Source: Amycolatopsis azurea DSM 43854 (GTDB lineage Bacteria > Actinomycetota > Actinomycetes > Mycobacteriales > Pseudonocardiaceae). From it: a stretch of 64,000 bases of DNA. Below, in pieces: positions 26,966 through 35,752 of the stretch. The stretch covers positions 186,001-250,000 of the forward strand of contig NZ_MUXN01000013.1 of NCBI RefSeq assembly GCF_001995215.1, written 5' to 3'. The notes under the pieces are model-generated. The model was not told the origin of the DNA. It made no database searches and saw only the letters and a program-made list of their open reading frames with translations. The stretch's first letter is position 1, and every line of letters begins with the position of its first letter. The translations under genes were made by a program, and so were the position numbers.

Positions 26966-28598
26966 GCCGTCTGAGTCACTGACCGGGGTCGCCGTCAGTC
27001 CCGGCCGCGCGAGCGGTCCTGTCGTCCGAGTCGCCGAACCCCTCGGCGAACCCGCGAGCACACCGGCACCGGCCGATCCCGCCGCCGAGGCCGCCCGCAT
27101 CGGCCCGGCCGCGCAGATCGTGGCGGCCCGGCTCGAGAAGCTGGCCGAGACCGCCACCGGCGAGGCCGCGACGATCCTCATCACCACCGCGGCGATGGCG
27201 GCCGACCCGGCGCTCGTGTCTTCGGCGGAGCAACTGGTCAAGGACCGGAACCTGCCCGCGCCGCGCGCGGTGCACCAGGCGGCGGGCAAGTTCGCCGACG
27301 CGCTCGCGGCCGCCGGCGGCTACATGGCCGAGCGCGCCCGCGACGTCCTCGACGTCCGTGACCGGCTCGTCGCCGAACTGCTCGGCATCGCGCCCCCGGG
27401 CGTTCCCGACCTCGGCTCGCCGAGCGTGCTCGTCGCGCGCGACCTCGCGCCCGCCGACACCGCCGGGCTCGACCCGGACAAGGTCCTCGCGCTCGTCACC
27501 GAAGAGGGCGGACCCACCAGTCACACCGCGATCCTCGCCCGCGCGCTCGGCATCCCCGCCGTCGTCGCGGTCCGCGGGATCCTCGCGCTCGACGCGCAAG
27601 CGCTTGCGGTGGACGGTGACACCGGCGTCGTCGAGGTCGCGGACCCGAATGCCGAGGTCGTCGCGGCCGCCACGACCGGCGCGATCGAGTGGGACGGCAC
27701 CGGTGCGACCGCCGACGGCCACCGCGTGAAGGTGCTCGGCAACGTCGGTTCCGCCACCGACGCCCAGGCCGCCGCCGAAGCGGGCGCCGAAGGGGTGGGC
27801 CTCTTCCGCACCGAGTTCTGCTACCTCGACGCCTCCGCCGAGCCGACCGTCGAAGAGCAGCGCAAGGCGTACACCGCCGTGCTCACGCCGTTCCGCGGCA
27901 AGCCGGTCATCGTCCGTACCCTCGACGCGGGCGCCGACAAGCCCCTCGCCTTCCTGGAGCCCGACGACGAGCCCAACCCGGCGCTCGGTGTCCGCGGCCT
28001 CCGGGTCGCCTTCGACCGGCCCGAGATCCTCGACCGCCAGCTGGAGGCCATCGCAGGCGCCGCGCAGGACTCCGGCGCCGAGGTTTCGGTGATGGCGCCG
28101 ATGGTCGCCACCGCCGCCGAAGCCGCCTGGTTCGCCGAGCGCGCCCGCGCCGCCGGAATCGCCCGCGCGGGCGTGATGATCGAGATCCCGGCCGCCGCGC
28201 TGACCGCCCGCGAGATCCTCGACGCGGTCGACTTCGTCTCCGTCGGCACCAACGACCTCGCGCAGTACACCTTCGCCGCGGATCGCCAGCTCGGCGCGGT
28301 CGCCAAGCTCAACGACCCGTGGCAGCCCGGGCTGCTGCGCCTGCTCAAGGTCATCGGCCAGGCCGCGAAGGACACCGGCAAACCCGCCGGCGTCTGTGGT
28401 GAGGCCGCCGCCGACCCGAGGCTCGCGCTCGTCCTCGCCGGGCTCGGCCTGACCAGTCTCTCGATGAACGCGCCCGCGGTGCGCGCGGTCGGCGCGAGCC
28501 TGGCCGCCACGACGCTGGCCGAATGCGAGGCGCTGGCCGAGGCCGCACTGGCCACGTCGGACCCGGTCGAGGCGCGGGCCGCCACAGCCAAGCGATAG
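26964..28598 (+). CDS. ptsI: PTS phosphotransferase enzyme I
   Basis: 544 residues; transfers phosphate from phosphoenolpyruvate to HPr as the first step of the PTS. The phosphohistidine motif is GGPTSHTAIL with H187. The PEP-binding barrel has GVGLFRTEFCYLD, KPVIVRTLDAGADKPL, VMIEIPAA, VSVGTNDLAQYTFAADR and the catalytic Cys in GVCGEAAADP. It is slightly shorter than the E. coli protein (575), mainly at the N-terminus. The ATG lies inside a DasR-type palindrome, so control by amino-sugar supply is likely. HPr is not in the window. Confidence 0.96.
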   Translation: MPSESLTGVAVSPGRASGPVVRVAEPLGEPASTPAPADPAAEAARIGPAAQIVAARLEKLAETATGEAATILITTAAMAADPALVSSAEQLVKDRNLPAPRAVHQAAGKFADALAAAGGYMAERARDVLDVRDRLVAELLGIAPPGVPDLGSPSVLVARDLAPADTAGLDPDKVLALVTEEGGPTSHTAILARALGIPAVVAVRGILALDAQALAVDGDTGVVEVADPNAEVVAAATTGAIEWDGTGATADGHRVKVLGNVGSATDAQAAAEAGAEGVGLFRTEFCYLDASAEPTVEEQRKAYTAVLTPFRGKPVIVRTLDAGADKPLAFLEPDDEPNPALGVRGLRVAFDRPEILDRQLEAIAGAAQDSGAEVSVMAPMVATAAEAAWFAERARAAGIARAGVMIEIPAAALTAREILDAVDFVSVGTNDLAQYTFAADRQLGAVAKLNDPWQPGLLRLLKVIGQAAKDTGKPAGVCGEAAADPRLALVLAGLGLTSLSMNAPAVRAVGASLAATTLAECEALAEAALATSDPVEARAATAKR

Positions 28599-28619
28599 CA
28601 AAGGTCCCTTGCTCCCCCG

Positions 28620-29189
28620 GTGGTGAACTTCGGGCTGGTCGGCCAGGCCACGGCGATGTTCGTGGTGACCAACGTCGACGACATCGTGCTGCTCGCGCTC
28701 TTCTTCGGCCGCGCGACCGGCCGCGGTGGCGCGGCGAGTGTGGTGGCCGGGCAGTACCTCGGGTTCGCCGGGATCCTCGCCGTCTCGATCGTCGGGGCGC
28801 TCGGAGCCGGCCTGTTGCCGGACTCCGTCCTGCCCTGGCTCGGGCTGGTGCCGCTCCTGCTCGGCCTCCGGGCGGCGTGGCGCGTCTGGCGTAAGGCCGA
28901 CGTGGACGAAGAGCCCGAAGCCGGTCCTGGCGTCCTCGCCGTGGCGGGGGTGACCTTCGCCAACGGCGGCGACAACATCGGCGTCTACGTCCCGGTGTTC
29001 GCCACCACCGGGACCGGCGGGCTGCTCGTGTACGCGGCCGTGTTCCTCGCACTCGTCGCGGTCTGGTGCGCGGCGGGCCGCTACTTCGCGACCCGGCCGG
29101 TGATCGCCCGCGCCCTGGTGCGCTGGGGCCATCTGCTGCTGCCTGTCGTCCTCGTCGTCATCGGTCTCTTGATTCTTCTGCGCGTCTGA
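28620..29189 (+). CDS. CadD family cadmium-resistance-type transporter
   Basis: 189 residues with about six membrane spans. The N-terminus FVVTNVDDIVLLALFFG and the repeat FANGGDNIGVYVPVF (both with conserved acidic residues inside or next to spans) are the signature of the CadD/LysE-like cadmium transporter family, which effluxes divalent cations. The length is usual. Start at GTG 28620 (another GTG directly after). It lies 21 bp after ptsI and may read through from it. The actual ion cannot be told. Confidence 0.82.
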   Translation: MVNFGLVGQATAMFVVTNVDDIVLLALFFGRATGRGGAASVVAGQYLGFAGILAVSIVGALGAGLLPDSVLPWLGLVPLLLGLRAAWRVWRKADVDEEPEAGPGVLAVAGVTFANGGDNIGVYVPVFATTGTGGLLVYAAVFLALVAVWCAAGRYFATRPVIARALVRWGHLLLPVVLVVIGLLILLRV

Positions 29190-29256
29190 TGTCGAAATCC
29201 GGTCCGCCACTTCGACGCCTTGGTGAAGACACCGAAGCGACGAAGGGATTCCGACC

Positions 29257-30675
29257 ATGACGACCACCGAGACCCCGGCGCGGGCGGGCACCCGGGAGTG
29301 GGTCGGGCTGGCCGTACTGGCCCTCCCCACCTTCCTGGTCTCCCTCGACGTGTTCGTGCTGATCCTCGCGCTGCCGAAGCTCAGCCAGAGCCTCGGCGCC
29401 GACAGCACCCAGCAGCTGTGGATCATGGACGTCTACGGCTTCATGATCGCCGGGTTCATGGTCACCATGGGTACCGTCGGCGACCGCGTCGGCCGCCGGA
29501 AACTGCTGCTCGTCGGCGCCACGGCGTTCGGCCTCGCCTCGGTGCTGGCGGCGTTCTCGACCAGCGCGCTGATGCTCATCGCCGCCCGCGCGATCCTCGG
29601 CATCGCCGGGGCGACGCTGGCGCCGTCGACGCTCGCCCTGATCAGCAACCTGTTCCCCGACAGCCGTCAGCGTTCCCTAGCGATCGGCATCTGGGCGGGC
29701 TGTTTCACCGTCGGCGCGATCGTCGGCCCGATGGTCGGCGGCGTGCTGCTGGAGCACTTCTGGTGGGGTTCGGTGTTCCTGCTCGGCGTTCCCGCGATGG
29801 TCCTGCTGCTCATCGTCGGCCCGAAGCTCCTGCCCGAGTACCGCAACGAGAACGCCGGCCGCCTCGACCTGGCGAGTGTCGCGCTTTCGCTGGTCACGAT
29901 CCTGCCCGCGGTCTACGGCATCAAGGAACTCGCCCGAGAAGGCCTCCACCCGGTCCCGCTGGCCTCGCTCCTGATCGGGCTCGGCTTCGGCACGGTGTTC
30001 GTGCGGCGCCAGCGAACCCTCGCCGACCCGCTGATCGACCTGAAGCTGTTCCGGGTCCCCGCGTTCTCGACGGCGCTGGGCGGGATGTGCGCGTTCTCGA
30101 TGCTGGGCGGGACGACCATGCTCTTCGTCGCGCAGTTCTTCCAGATCGTCCTGGAGCTTTCACCGGTCGGCGCGGCGCTGGCGCTGCTGCCGGGCATGCT
30201 CGCGGCGACCGTCAGCTTCCTGGCCGCCCCGATCCTCGCCCGCCGCTTCCGGCCCGCCGCCCTCATCGCCACCGGGCTGGCCGGCGCGATCGCCGGATTC
30301 CTGCTGCTGACGCAGGTCGAGCCCGGAGCCGGTCCGGTGCTCCCGTCGATCGCGTTCGCCGTCACCTGCCTGTGCGGCGGCCCGCTGGTCACCCTGGGCA
30401 CGGATCTGGTCGTCGGCTCCGTGCCGCCGGAGAAGGCCGGTTCGGCGGCCTCGCTTTCGCAGACCGGCAACGAGTTCGGCTACGCGCTGGGCATCGCGAC
30501 GGTCGGGACGCTGGGCAACGCCGTCACCCGGTCCCGGCTCGCCGACGCGGTTCCCGCGCACGAGGCCTTCGCCAGCGGGATGCACGTGGTGTCCGGGCTG
30601 GCCGCGCTGGTGCTGGCCGGGATCGCGTACTTCGTGCTCCGGCACCTCCGGCACGTGCGCCCGGTAGGCGCTTAA
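29257..30675 (+). CDS. MFS drug exporter, 14-span EmrB/QacA (DHA2) type
   Basis: 472 residues. The N-terminal motif (FLVSLDVFVLILALPKLSQSL) with an acidic residue in TM1, motif A as GTVGDRVGRRKLL, motif C-like GAIVGPMVGG, and the WxxD-like QLWIMDVYGFMIAG are typical of QacA/SmvA-type drug:proton antiporters. Start ATG 29257 with GAAGGGA 8 bp upstream. No dedicated regulator is adjacent. Its stop overlaps the stop of the convergent DUF1707 gene by 4 bp (30672-30675). Confidence 0.92.
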   Translation: MTTTETPARAGTREWVGLAVLALPTFLVSLDVFVLILALPKLSQSLGADSTQQLWIMDVYGFMIAGFMVTMGTVGDRVGRRKLLLVGATAFGLASVLAAFSTSALMLIAARAILGIAGATLAPSTLALISNLFPDSRQRSLAIGIWAGCFTVGAIVGPMVGGVLLEHFWWGSVFLLGVPAMVLLLIVGPKLLPEYRNENAGRLDLASVALSLVTILPAVYGIKELAREGLHPVPLASLLIGLGFGTVFVRRQRTLADPLIDLKLFRVPAFSTALGGMCAFSMLGGTTMLFVAQFFQIVLELSPVGAALALLPGMLAATVSFLAAPILARRFRPAALIATGLAGAIAGFLLLTQVEPGAGPVLPSIAFAVTCLCGGPLVTLGTDLVVGSVPPEKAGSAASLSQTGNEFGYALGIATVGTLGNAVTRSRLADAVPAHEAFASGMHVVSGLAALVLAGIAYFVLRHLRHVRPVGA

Positions 30676-31334
30676 CCGAAGAAGCCCCGCCGCGGGTACT
30701 TGATGATCAGCGCTCCCCCGTGCACGCGCCCGGAGATGACGAACCGGGGCGTGCCGGGGCGGCCGTTCGACCGGGTCCGGTCGTCGAGGTTGCCGAACTT
30801 GATGTCGGTGATCGAGTTGGTGTCGACGGCGGCGCTCTCGGGGATGGTGATCTCCACCGGGCCCCATTTGGCCTGGAGTTCGATGTGCACCACCGGGTGC
30901 CGGATCTCGGCCTGGGAGAAGTCCAGTTTCGTGGCGCCGTACTTGTTCCGGACCACCATCGACTCCGGGACCAGCCAGTTCCCGTTGCGCTGCAACGCCG
31001 AGTACTTGCCGTTGAGCTCCATGACCTGCCCGGACGGATGCGCGTAGGCGTGCTGGCTCGGCGGCGCCCACGGGTTCTGCTGCTGCCGCGGCACCATTCC
31101 CGCCGCGGGATGCACGAGGCCGGGCAGATCCGTGAGCACCGCGTTCAGCTCACCGCGGGTCTTCGAGGCGAGGGCGCGGTCGGTCCGCTCGGTGAACTCG
31201 TCGAGGTTCAACATCCCGAGGCCGATCGCCTTCTGCAGCACTTCGACGACGTGTTCGCGTTCCGCGTCGGAGACCCGGATGTCCCGTCCGGTCAACGGCT
31301 TGGTTTCGGTCGCCGGTTGCTCTTCCTCGCCCAT
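30672..31334 (-). CDS. DUF1707 (SHOCT-like) protein with cell-wall-active C-terminal domain
   Basis: 220 residues from ATG 31334. After an acidic start, residues ~15-75 are the DUF1707 domain (IRVSDAEREHVVEVLQKAIG, LNLDEFTERTDRAL, RGELNAVLTDLPG). A Gln/Pro spacer follows, then a beta-rich domain (GKYSALQRNG, KYGATKLDFSQAEI, KWGPVEITIPESAAVDTNSI, GRPGTPRFVISGRVHGG) of the kind found at the C-terminus of LiaF/YvqF-like envelope-stress proteins. No membrane span is seen. The gene is divergent from the lipoprotein gene, only 3 bp apart by the starts given here. Confidence 0.85.
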   Translation of the reverse strand: MGEEEQPATETKPLTGRDIRVSDAEREHVVEVLQKAIGLGMLNLDEFTERTDRALASKTRGELNAVLTDLPGLVHPAAGMVPRQQQNPWAPPSQHAYAHPSGQVMELNGKYSALQRNGNWLVPESMVVRNKYGATKLDFSQAEIRHPVVHIELQAKWGPVEITIPESAAVDTNSITDIKFGNLDDRTRSNGRPGTPRFVISGRVHGGALIIKYPRRGFFG

Positions 31335-31337
31335 GCC

Positions 31338-32450
31338 ATGAATGGTAGAACCGGATCTCACGCGCGAGATCGGGGAAAAACCCTGAACAGACCCGCATTT
31401 CTCCCCTGTGCCGCCGCACTGGCGGCTGTCCTGACGCTGGCCGGCTGCACCGCGACCCCGCGACCCGCGCCCTCCGCTCCGGAATCGACGAGCCCGCCGC
31501 CGTCGAAACTCGAGGGCATCCCGGTCGACTACATCGGTTTCCGCCTCGTCATGTCGACGACACCGCCGTCGATGCTCGATCCCGCCACCGGCGTCACCAC
31601 CCCGCTTCCCGGCGCCCCGGCCGGTGACCGCGTCAACGATGTCGTCCGGGTCGGCAAGTTCCCGGTCGTGCTGTCGGCCGGCCGCTGCGGGCCGTCCTGC
31701 GTGGAGCCGTCCGAGGTGCTCGCCTACGGGGACCCCAAGAACCAGCCGTGGAAGCTGGGCAAGGCCCGCAGCGTCGCCCCGTCGGCCGACGAGACCGGCG
31801 TCTGGCTGATCCGCGACGACGGCAACGACCTCTGCCGCCTCCAGTTCGTCTCCCTGCTCGGCGCCGAACGCGACCGCGGCCGCCCGGCGAGCTGCACGAC
31901 GGCGGTGCGCCAGGAGGTGCCGCAAGGCCTGCTGATCACGGTGAACGCCGGGACGGCGACCGCCGAGGACGTGCTGATCGACCCCGCCACCGGCCGCGCC
32001 GTGCATCAGTTCCCCCGCATCCTCGCGATCACCAAGGAGCGGATGCTGCTCGCCGAACTGACCGAGTTCTCCGTGTTCGACCTGCGGAACGGCCGGCGCG
32101 CCCCGGTCCGGTGGCCGGTGGCCAACGGCAAGCCGGGGCAGGTGGTGCCGAGCCGCGACGGGTACAAGGTGGCCGTCCTGTTCGGCGACCCCGCCTGGGC
32201 CGGGACGAGCACGCAGACCGCCGACCTGTGGGTGCTCGCCCTCGACACGCTGACCTGGACGCGCGCGCCCTCGATGCCCATCGCGACCGCGCTCAACCAG
32301 GTCGCGGTCGAGTGGAGCGAGGACGGCGACCTGGTGCTCGTCACCGACGTGGTCGCGAGCTGGCGTCTCGACCGGCCACAGTGGACCATCGTCAAGACAC
32401 CGCTGCCCGCCGAGCGGAACCCGTCGGCGGTCACTGTCGCCCAGGGCTGA
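31338..32450 (+). CDS. Putative lipoprotein with propeller-like repeats
   Basis: 370 residues from ATG 31338. The signal peptide is unusually long in its n-region; its core is AALAAVLTLAGC, a clear lipobox cleaved before Cys, followed by a Pro/Ser-rich tether. A CTG codon at 31383, with CGGGGA upstream, would give a normal-length signal peptide and leave room for the divergent promoters, so the true start is uncertain. The mature part has repeating blade-like segments (GVWLIRDDGNDLCRLQF, VWVLALDTLTW style) and a Cys pair in GRCGPSCVEPSE. The function is unknown. It ends 1 bp from the convergent response-regulator gene. Confidence 0.75.
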   Translation: MNGRTGSHARDRGKTLNRPAFLPCAAALAAVLTLAGCTATPRPAPSAPESTSPPPSKLEGIPVDYIGFRLVMSTTPPSMLDPATGVTTPLPGAPAGDRVNDVVRVGKFPVVLSAGRCGPSCVEPSEVLAYGDPKNQPWKLGKARSVAPSADETGVWLIRDDGNDLCRLQFVSLLGAERDRGRPASCTTAVRQEVPQGLLITVNAGTATAEDVLIDPATGRAVHQFPRILAITKERMLLAELTEFSVFDLRNGRRAPVRWPVANGKPGQVVPSRDGYKVAVLFGDPAWAGTSTQTADLWVLALDTLTWTRAPSMPIATALNQVAVEWSEDGDLVLVTDVVASWRLDRPQWTIVKTPLPAERNPSAVTVAQG

Positions 32451-32451
32451 G

Positions 32452-33111
32452 CTACTCGGCGTCCAGCCCGTGTTCGATGGCGTAACGAGCGAGTTCGACC
32501 CGGTTGTGGAGCTGGAGTTTCCGCAGCGTCGACTGGACGTGGTTCTCCACCGTGCGATGCGAGAGCACGAGCTTCTCGGCGATCTGCCGCGCCGTCATCC
32601 CCTTCGCGACCAGGCGCAGGACGTCGGTCTCGCGTTCGGTCAGCCGCGGCGGCGCGGGCCCGTCGTCCGGGGCGTCGGCCATGCGGCGGTATTCGCCGAG
32701 GACGAGCCCGGCGAGCCCGGCGGTGAACACCGGATCCCCGGCGGCCGTCCGCTTGACCGCGTCCACCAGTTCGCTCGCCGAAGCCGATTTGACCAGGTAT
32801 CCGGACGCTCCGGCCTTGACCGCTTCCAGGACGTCGCTGTGCTCGCCGCTCGCGGACAGCACCAGCACCTTGGTCGACGGCAGCTCCGAGGTGATCTCTC
32901 GGGTGGCGTCGACGCCGGACGTCTCGCCGAGGTTGAGATCCATCAGCACGACGTCCGGGGCGACCGTGCGCGCGATCCGCACCGCGGCGGGCGCGTCCGG
33001 CGCGGTGGCCCGCACGTCGAACCCGTGCTCGGCCAGGTCGCGGGCGACCCCGTCCCGCCACATCGGGTGGTCGTCGACCACCATCACCGAGATCTGAGGC
33101 GCGTCGGTCAT
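32452..33111 (-). CDS. LuxR/NarL-type response regulator, MacR-like
   Basis: 219 residues from ATG 33111 (GGGGAAAG upstream). The receiver domain has acidic residues D13/D14 (VVDDHP), phosphoacceptor D58 in VLMDLNLGE, and Lys in YLVKSASA. The C-terminal LuxR helix-turn-helix is PPRLTERETDVLRLVAKGM then SHRTVENHVQSTLRKLQLHNR. Start and stop overlap with the sensor kinase gene (33108-33111), so they are one operon. The pair resembles the actinobacterial MacRS system, which in Streptomyces controls envelope lipoprotein genes. Confidence 0.92.
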   Translation of the reverse strand: MTDAPQISVMVVDDHPMWRDGVARDLAEHGFDVRATAPDAPAAVRIARTVAPDVVLMDLNLGETSGVDATREITSELPSTKVLVLSASGEHSDVLEAVKAGASGYLVKSASASELVDAVKRTAAGDPVFTAGLAGLVLGEYRRMADAPDDGPAPPRLTERETDVLRLVAKGMTARQIAEKLVLSHRTVENHVQSTLRKLQLHNRVELARYAIEHGLDAE

Positions 33112-34274
33112 CGCTTTCCCCTCGCCGCCACTGGAACCTTGACTTCCCATTCCGTGCCCTGGCCCGGCGCGGTGTCCAGGGCGACGCTTCCGCCCAGATC
33201 CCGCACGCGCCCCTTGATGGACTCCGCGATACCTAGATGTCCCTCGGCCGCCGCTCGTTCCAACACGCCCCGCTCGATTCCCGGGCCGTCGTCGCGGACG
33301 CTGACCACGACCTCGGTGCCGAGGTCCTCCAGCAGCACCCAGGCGCGCGCCTCGTCGCCCGCGTGCTTCTCGACGTTCAACAGCGCCTCGCGCGCCACCG
33401 CCACCAGTTCCGCGGTCACGTGCTCGGGCAGCTGCACCTCGCCCGCGGGCGTCGAGACCTGCACCGACGGCGTCGCGAGCAGCTGCAGCGCGGCCCGCAG
33501 GTCGGTGGTCCCGTTCTCGCTCGGATGCGTCGGCTCGGTGGTGACCAGCGCCCGCAGCGCGATCTCTTGCTCACCGGCCAGTTTCGCCAGCTCGGCGGCC
33601 TCCCCGCCGAATTCGGCGCCGCGTTTGCGCACCCGCGCGAGCACCTGGAGGACGCTGTCGTGGATCGAGCGGGCGAGCCGCTCCCGCTCGGCCGTCGCGG
33701 CCTCCATGCGCAACGCCCTGGTCAGCGCGTCCGCGGAGCGGCGGGCCATGGTCGCGGCCAGCCCGATCACGAACCCGCTCGCGGTCAGCAGGAAGCCGTC
33801 CCGCGCGACGTCGACGTCGAACCGCCAGCGCACCAGCCCGGTGACCACCGAGACCACCAGCCCGGCGAGCACCCCGCCGACCGCGCCGAACCGGGTCCCG
33901 GCCGCCGCGGGCGGGACCGCCGCCCACACCGTCGTGATGAGCGGGGTGTTGGCGTCGAACTGCGCGGTGGTCAGGATCCACGCCGACGTGAACATGAGGA
34001 CGACGGTCAGCGCGAGATCGACGCCGACCAGCCAGGGCCAGCGGGTCGACGGCCGCGCGTAGAACAAGCTGCTGAGCACCGTCCACGCCGTCATCACGCC
34101 GAACGATGTCCACGCGAGCCACTTGTTCGCGTAGCCGTCGTAGTGGACGACGAACGAGCCCAGCGCGAAGAGCAGCGTCGTCACGCGAAGCACGATCACC
34201 CCGCGCCACAGCGGGGTGGCGGGGTCCCGCGTGCCGAGCGCCGAGACCGCTCGCCAGAGCGGGGTGTCCGTCAT
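33108..34274 (-). CDS. Sensor histidine kinase, MacS-like
   Basis: 388 residues. The N-terminal half holds five or six membrane spans (from VIVLRVTTLLFALGSF). The HisKA_3 dimerisation helix with the phosphorylated His is RLARSIHDSVLQVLARV; the ATPase part has the N-box REALLNVEKHA, DDGPGIE and GHLGIAESI. MacS proteins have this layout, with the input sensed through the membrane domain. It overlaps the response regulator by 4 bp and the AI-2E permease gene upstream by 4 bp (34271-34274), so the three genes form one transcription unit. Confidence 0.92.
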   Translation of the reverse strand: MTDTPLWRAVSALGTRDPATPLWRGVIVLRVTTLLFALGSFVVHYDGYANKWLAWTSFGVMTAWTVLSSLFYARPSTRWPWLVGVDLALTVVLMFTSAWILTTAQFDANTPLITTVWAAVPPAAAGTRFGAVGGVLAGLVVSVVTGLVRWRFDVDVARDGFLLTASGFVIGLAATMARRSADALTRALRMEAATAERERLARSIHDSVLQVLARVRKRGAEFGGEAAELAKLAGEQEIALRALVTTEPTHPSENGTTDLRAALQLLATPSVQVSTPAGEVQLPEHVTAELVAVAREALLNVEKHAGDEARAWVLLEDLGTEVVVSVRDDGPGIERGVLERAAAEGHLGIAESIKGRVRDLGGSVALDTAPGQGTEWEVKVPVAARGKR

Positions 34275-35473
34275 GACTTGGCTTCGGACTCTTTCTCTTC
34301 ACCGCGATCGTTCGGCTGCGCCGCCTGATCGCGCAGGACGTCGATGTCCGCCGGGTCGGGATCGTGTTCGTGCAGCAGCGACCGGATGCCCGCGTTGAGC
34401 ACGGCGAGCAGCGGCACCGACAGCAGCGCGCCGGCGATCCCGGCCGCGACGAGACCGGCGGTGATCGCGAGCACCACGGCGAGCGGGTGCAGCTTGACCG
34501 CGCGGCCCAGCAGGATCGGCTGGAGCACGTGGCTCTCCAGCTGCATGACGCCGATGACGATGGCCAGCACGATCAGCGCGCCGACGACGCCCTTCGTCAC
34601 CAGCGCGATCAGCACCGCGACCGCGCCCGCGATCACGGCGCCGATGATCGGGATGAAGGCGCCGAGGAAGACCAGCGTCGCCAGCGGGATCACCAGCGGC
34701 ACCCCGACGATCGCCAGCCCGATGCCGATGCCGACCGCGTCGACCACGGCCACCGCCGCCGTCGCGCGCACGTAGCTGACCAGCGACGCGAACCCGCGCC
34801 GCCCGGCGACGTCGATCCGGTTGCGCACCCGCCCCGGCACGCCGCGGCAGAGGAACGTCCAGATCTGGTCGCCGCCGGAGAGGAAGAAGATGAGGATGAA
34901 CAGCGTCAGGATGAAGCCGGTGACGATCTCGCCGACCGTGCCCGCCGTGGTGAGCGCGGTGGTGGTGATCGACGCCTGGTTGTTCTGCAGGAAGCTGATC
35001 GCCTGGTTGATGAACTCCTGGATCTGCTCCTGACGCAGGTGCAGCGGCCCGTCGATGAGCCAGACCTTGATCTGGTTGAGGCTCTCCGTCAGCTGCTTCT
35101 GCAGTTCCGGCAGGCCGGAGGAGAACTGCGCGACGACGAACGTCAGCAGCCCGCCGAGGACCGCGAGCCCGGCGATCAGCACTATCCCGGCCGCCAGCCC
35201 GCGCGGGAACTTCAGCATCGTCAGCTTGGACACCGCGGGCGCGAGCAGCGCGGCGAGCAGCAGCGCGATCGACAGCGGGATCACGACCACCGACAGATAG
35301 CCGATCAGGAACACGATCACGTAGAGCGCGGCGATCACCACGATGAAACGCCACGACAGCGCCGCGCCGATCCGCAGGCCGCGGGGCACGAGGGTGGTGA
35401 CGTCTTCGGTGGATTCCGAGAGGAACGGGTTCGACTGGTCGAATTCCGGCTTTTTCCGCTGGGGCTCGCTCAC
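34271..35473 (-). CDS. AI-2E family (PerM-like) permease
   Basis: 400 residues from GTG 35473; the frame is open for 30 more codons, but they are Arg-rich and lack a start signal. Eight or so spans are arranged as in the AI-2E transporter family: an N-terminal pair (FIVVIAALYVIVFLIGYLSVVVIPLSIALLLAALLAP), a long extracytoplasmic helical loop, then a C-terminal bundle with PLATLVFLGAFIPIIGAVIAG and the family motif in the last third (LQPILLGRAVKLHPLAVVLAI). Despite the name, many members move other small solutes or act as ion antiporters. It is first in the operon with the MacRS-like pair. Confidence 0.88.
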   Translation of the reverse strand: MSEPQRKKPEFDQSNPFLSESTEDVTTLVPRGLRIGAALSWRFIVVIAALYVIVFLIGYLSVVVIPLSIALLLAALLAPAVSKLTMLKFPRGLAAGIVLIAGLAVLGGLLTFVVAQFSSGLPELQKQLTESLNQIKVWLIDGPLHLRQEQIQEFINQAISFLQNNQASITTTALTTAGTVGEIVTGFILTLFILIFFLSGGDQIWTFLCRGVPGRVRNRIDVAGRRGFASLVSYVRATAAVAVVDAVGIGIGLAIVGVPLVIPLATLVFLGAFIPIIGAVIAGAVAVLIALVTKGVVGALIVLAIVIGVMQLESHVLQPILLGRAVKLHPLAVVLAITAGLVAAGIAGALLSVPLLAVLNAGIRSLLHEHDPDPADIDVLRDQAAQPNDRGEEKESEAKS

Positions 35474-35752
35474 GCGCTCACCGTATCGGTCCGAGCCGGT
35501 GTTTCTTGAACATTCCGGGCGACGCGTACGCGTCGAATTAGCCCGATGCGACGCTTGACACACTGCCTGCCGGTCGACTCCGGAGTAACCCGGCCTCGCC
35601 AGGCTTGATCACTGATCGTGATTTCGGGCCACACTCTGTGTTCTTCACACGATCGTGCCATCAAGGCACTCCTGGCTCGCTTTGGCCCTCCGCCCTTTGC
35701 TTACCTCGGTCCCGCAACCGATGAACGGCATACCGACACGGCAGGAGACCGA

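Noticed and set aside
26976..29426. An 816-codon frame antisense to ptsI and the CadD gene
   Set aside because: Shadow frame, rich in Gly/Arg/Asp, no family match and no plausible start signal.
35520..35535. Perfect 16-bp palindrome CGACGCGTACGCGTCG
   Set aside because: Short GC-rich self-complementary words arise easily here, and there is no regulator or promoter element in clear relation to it.
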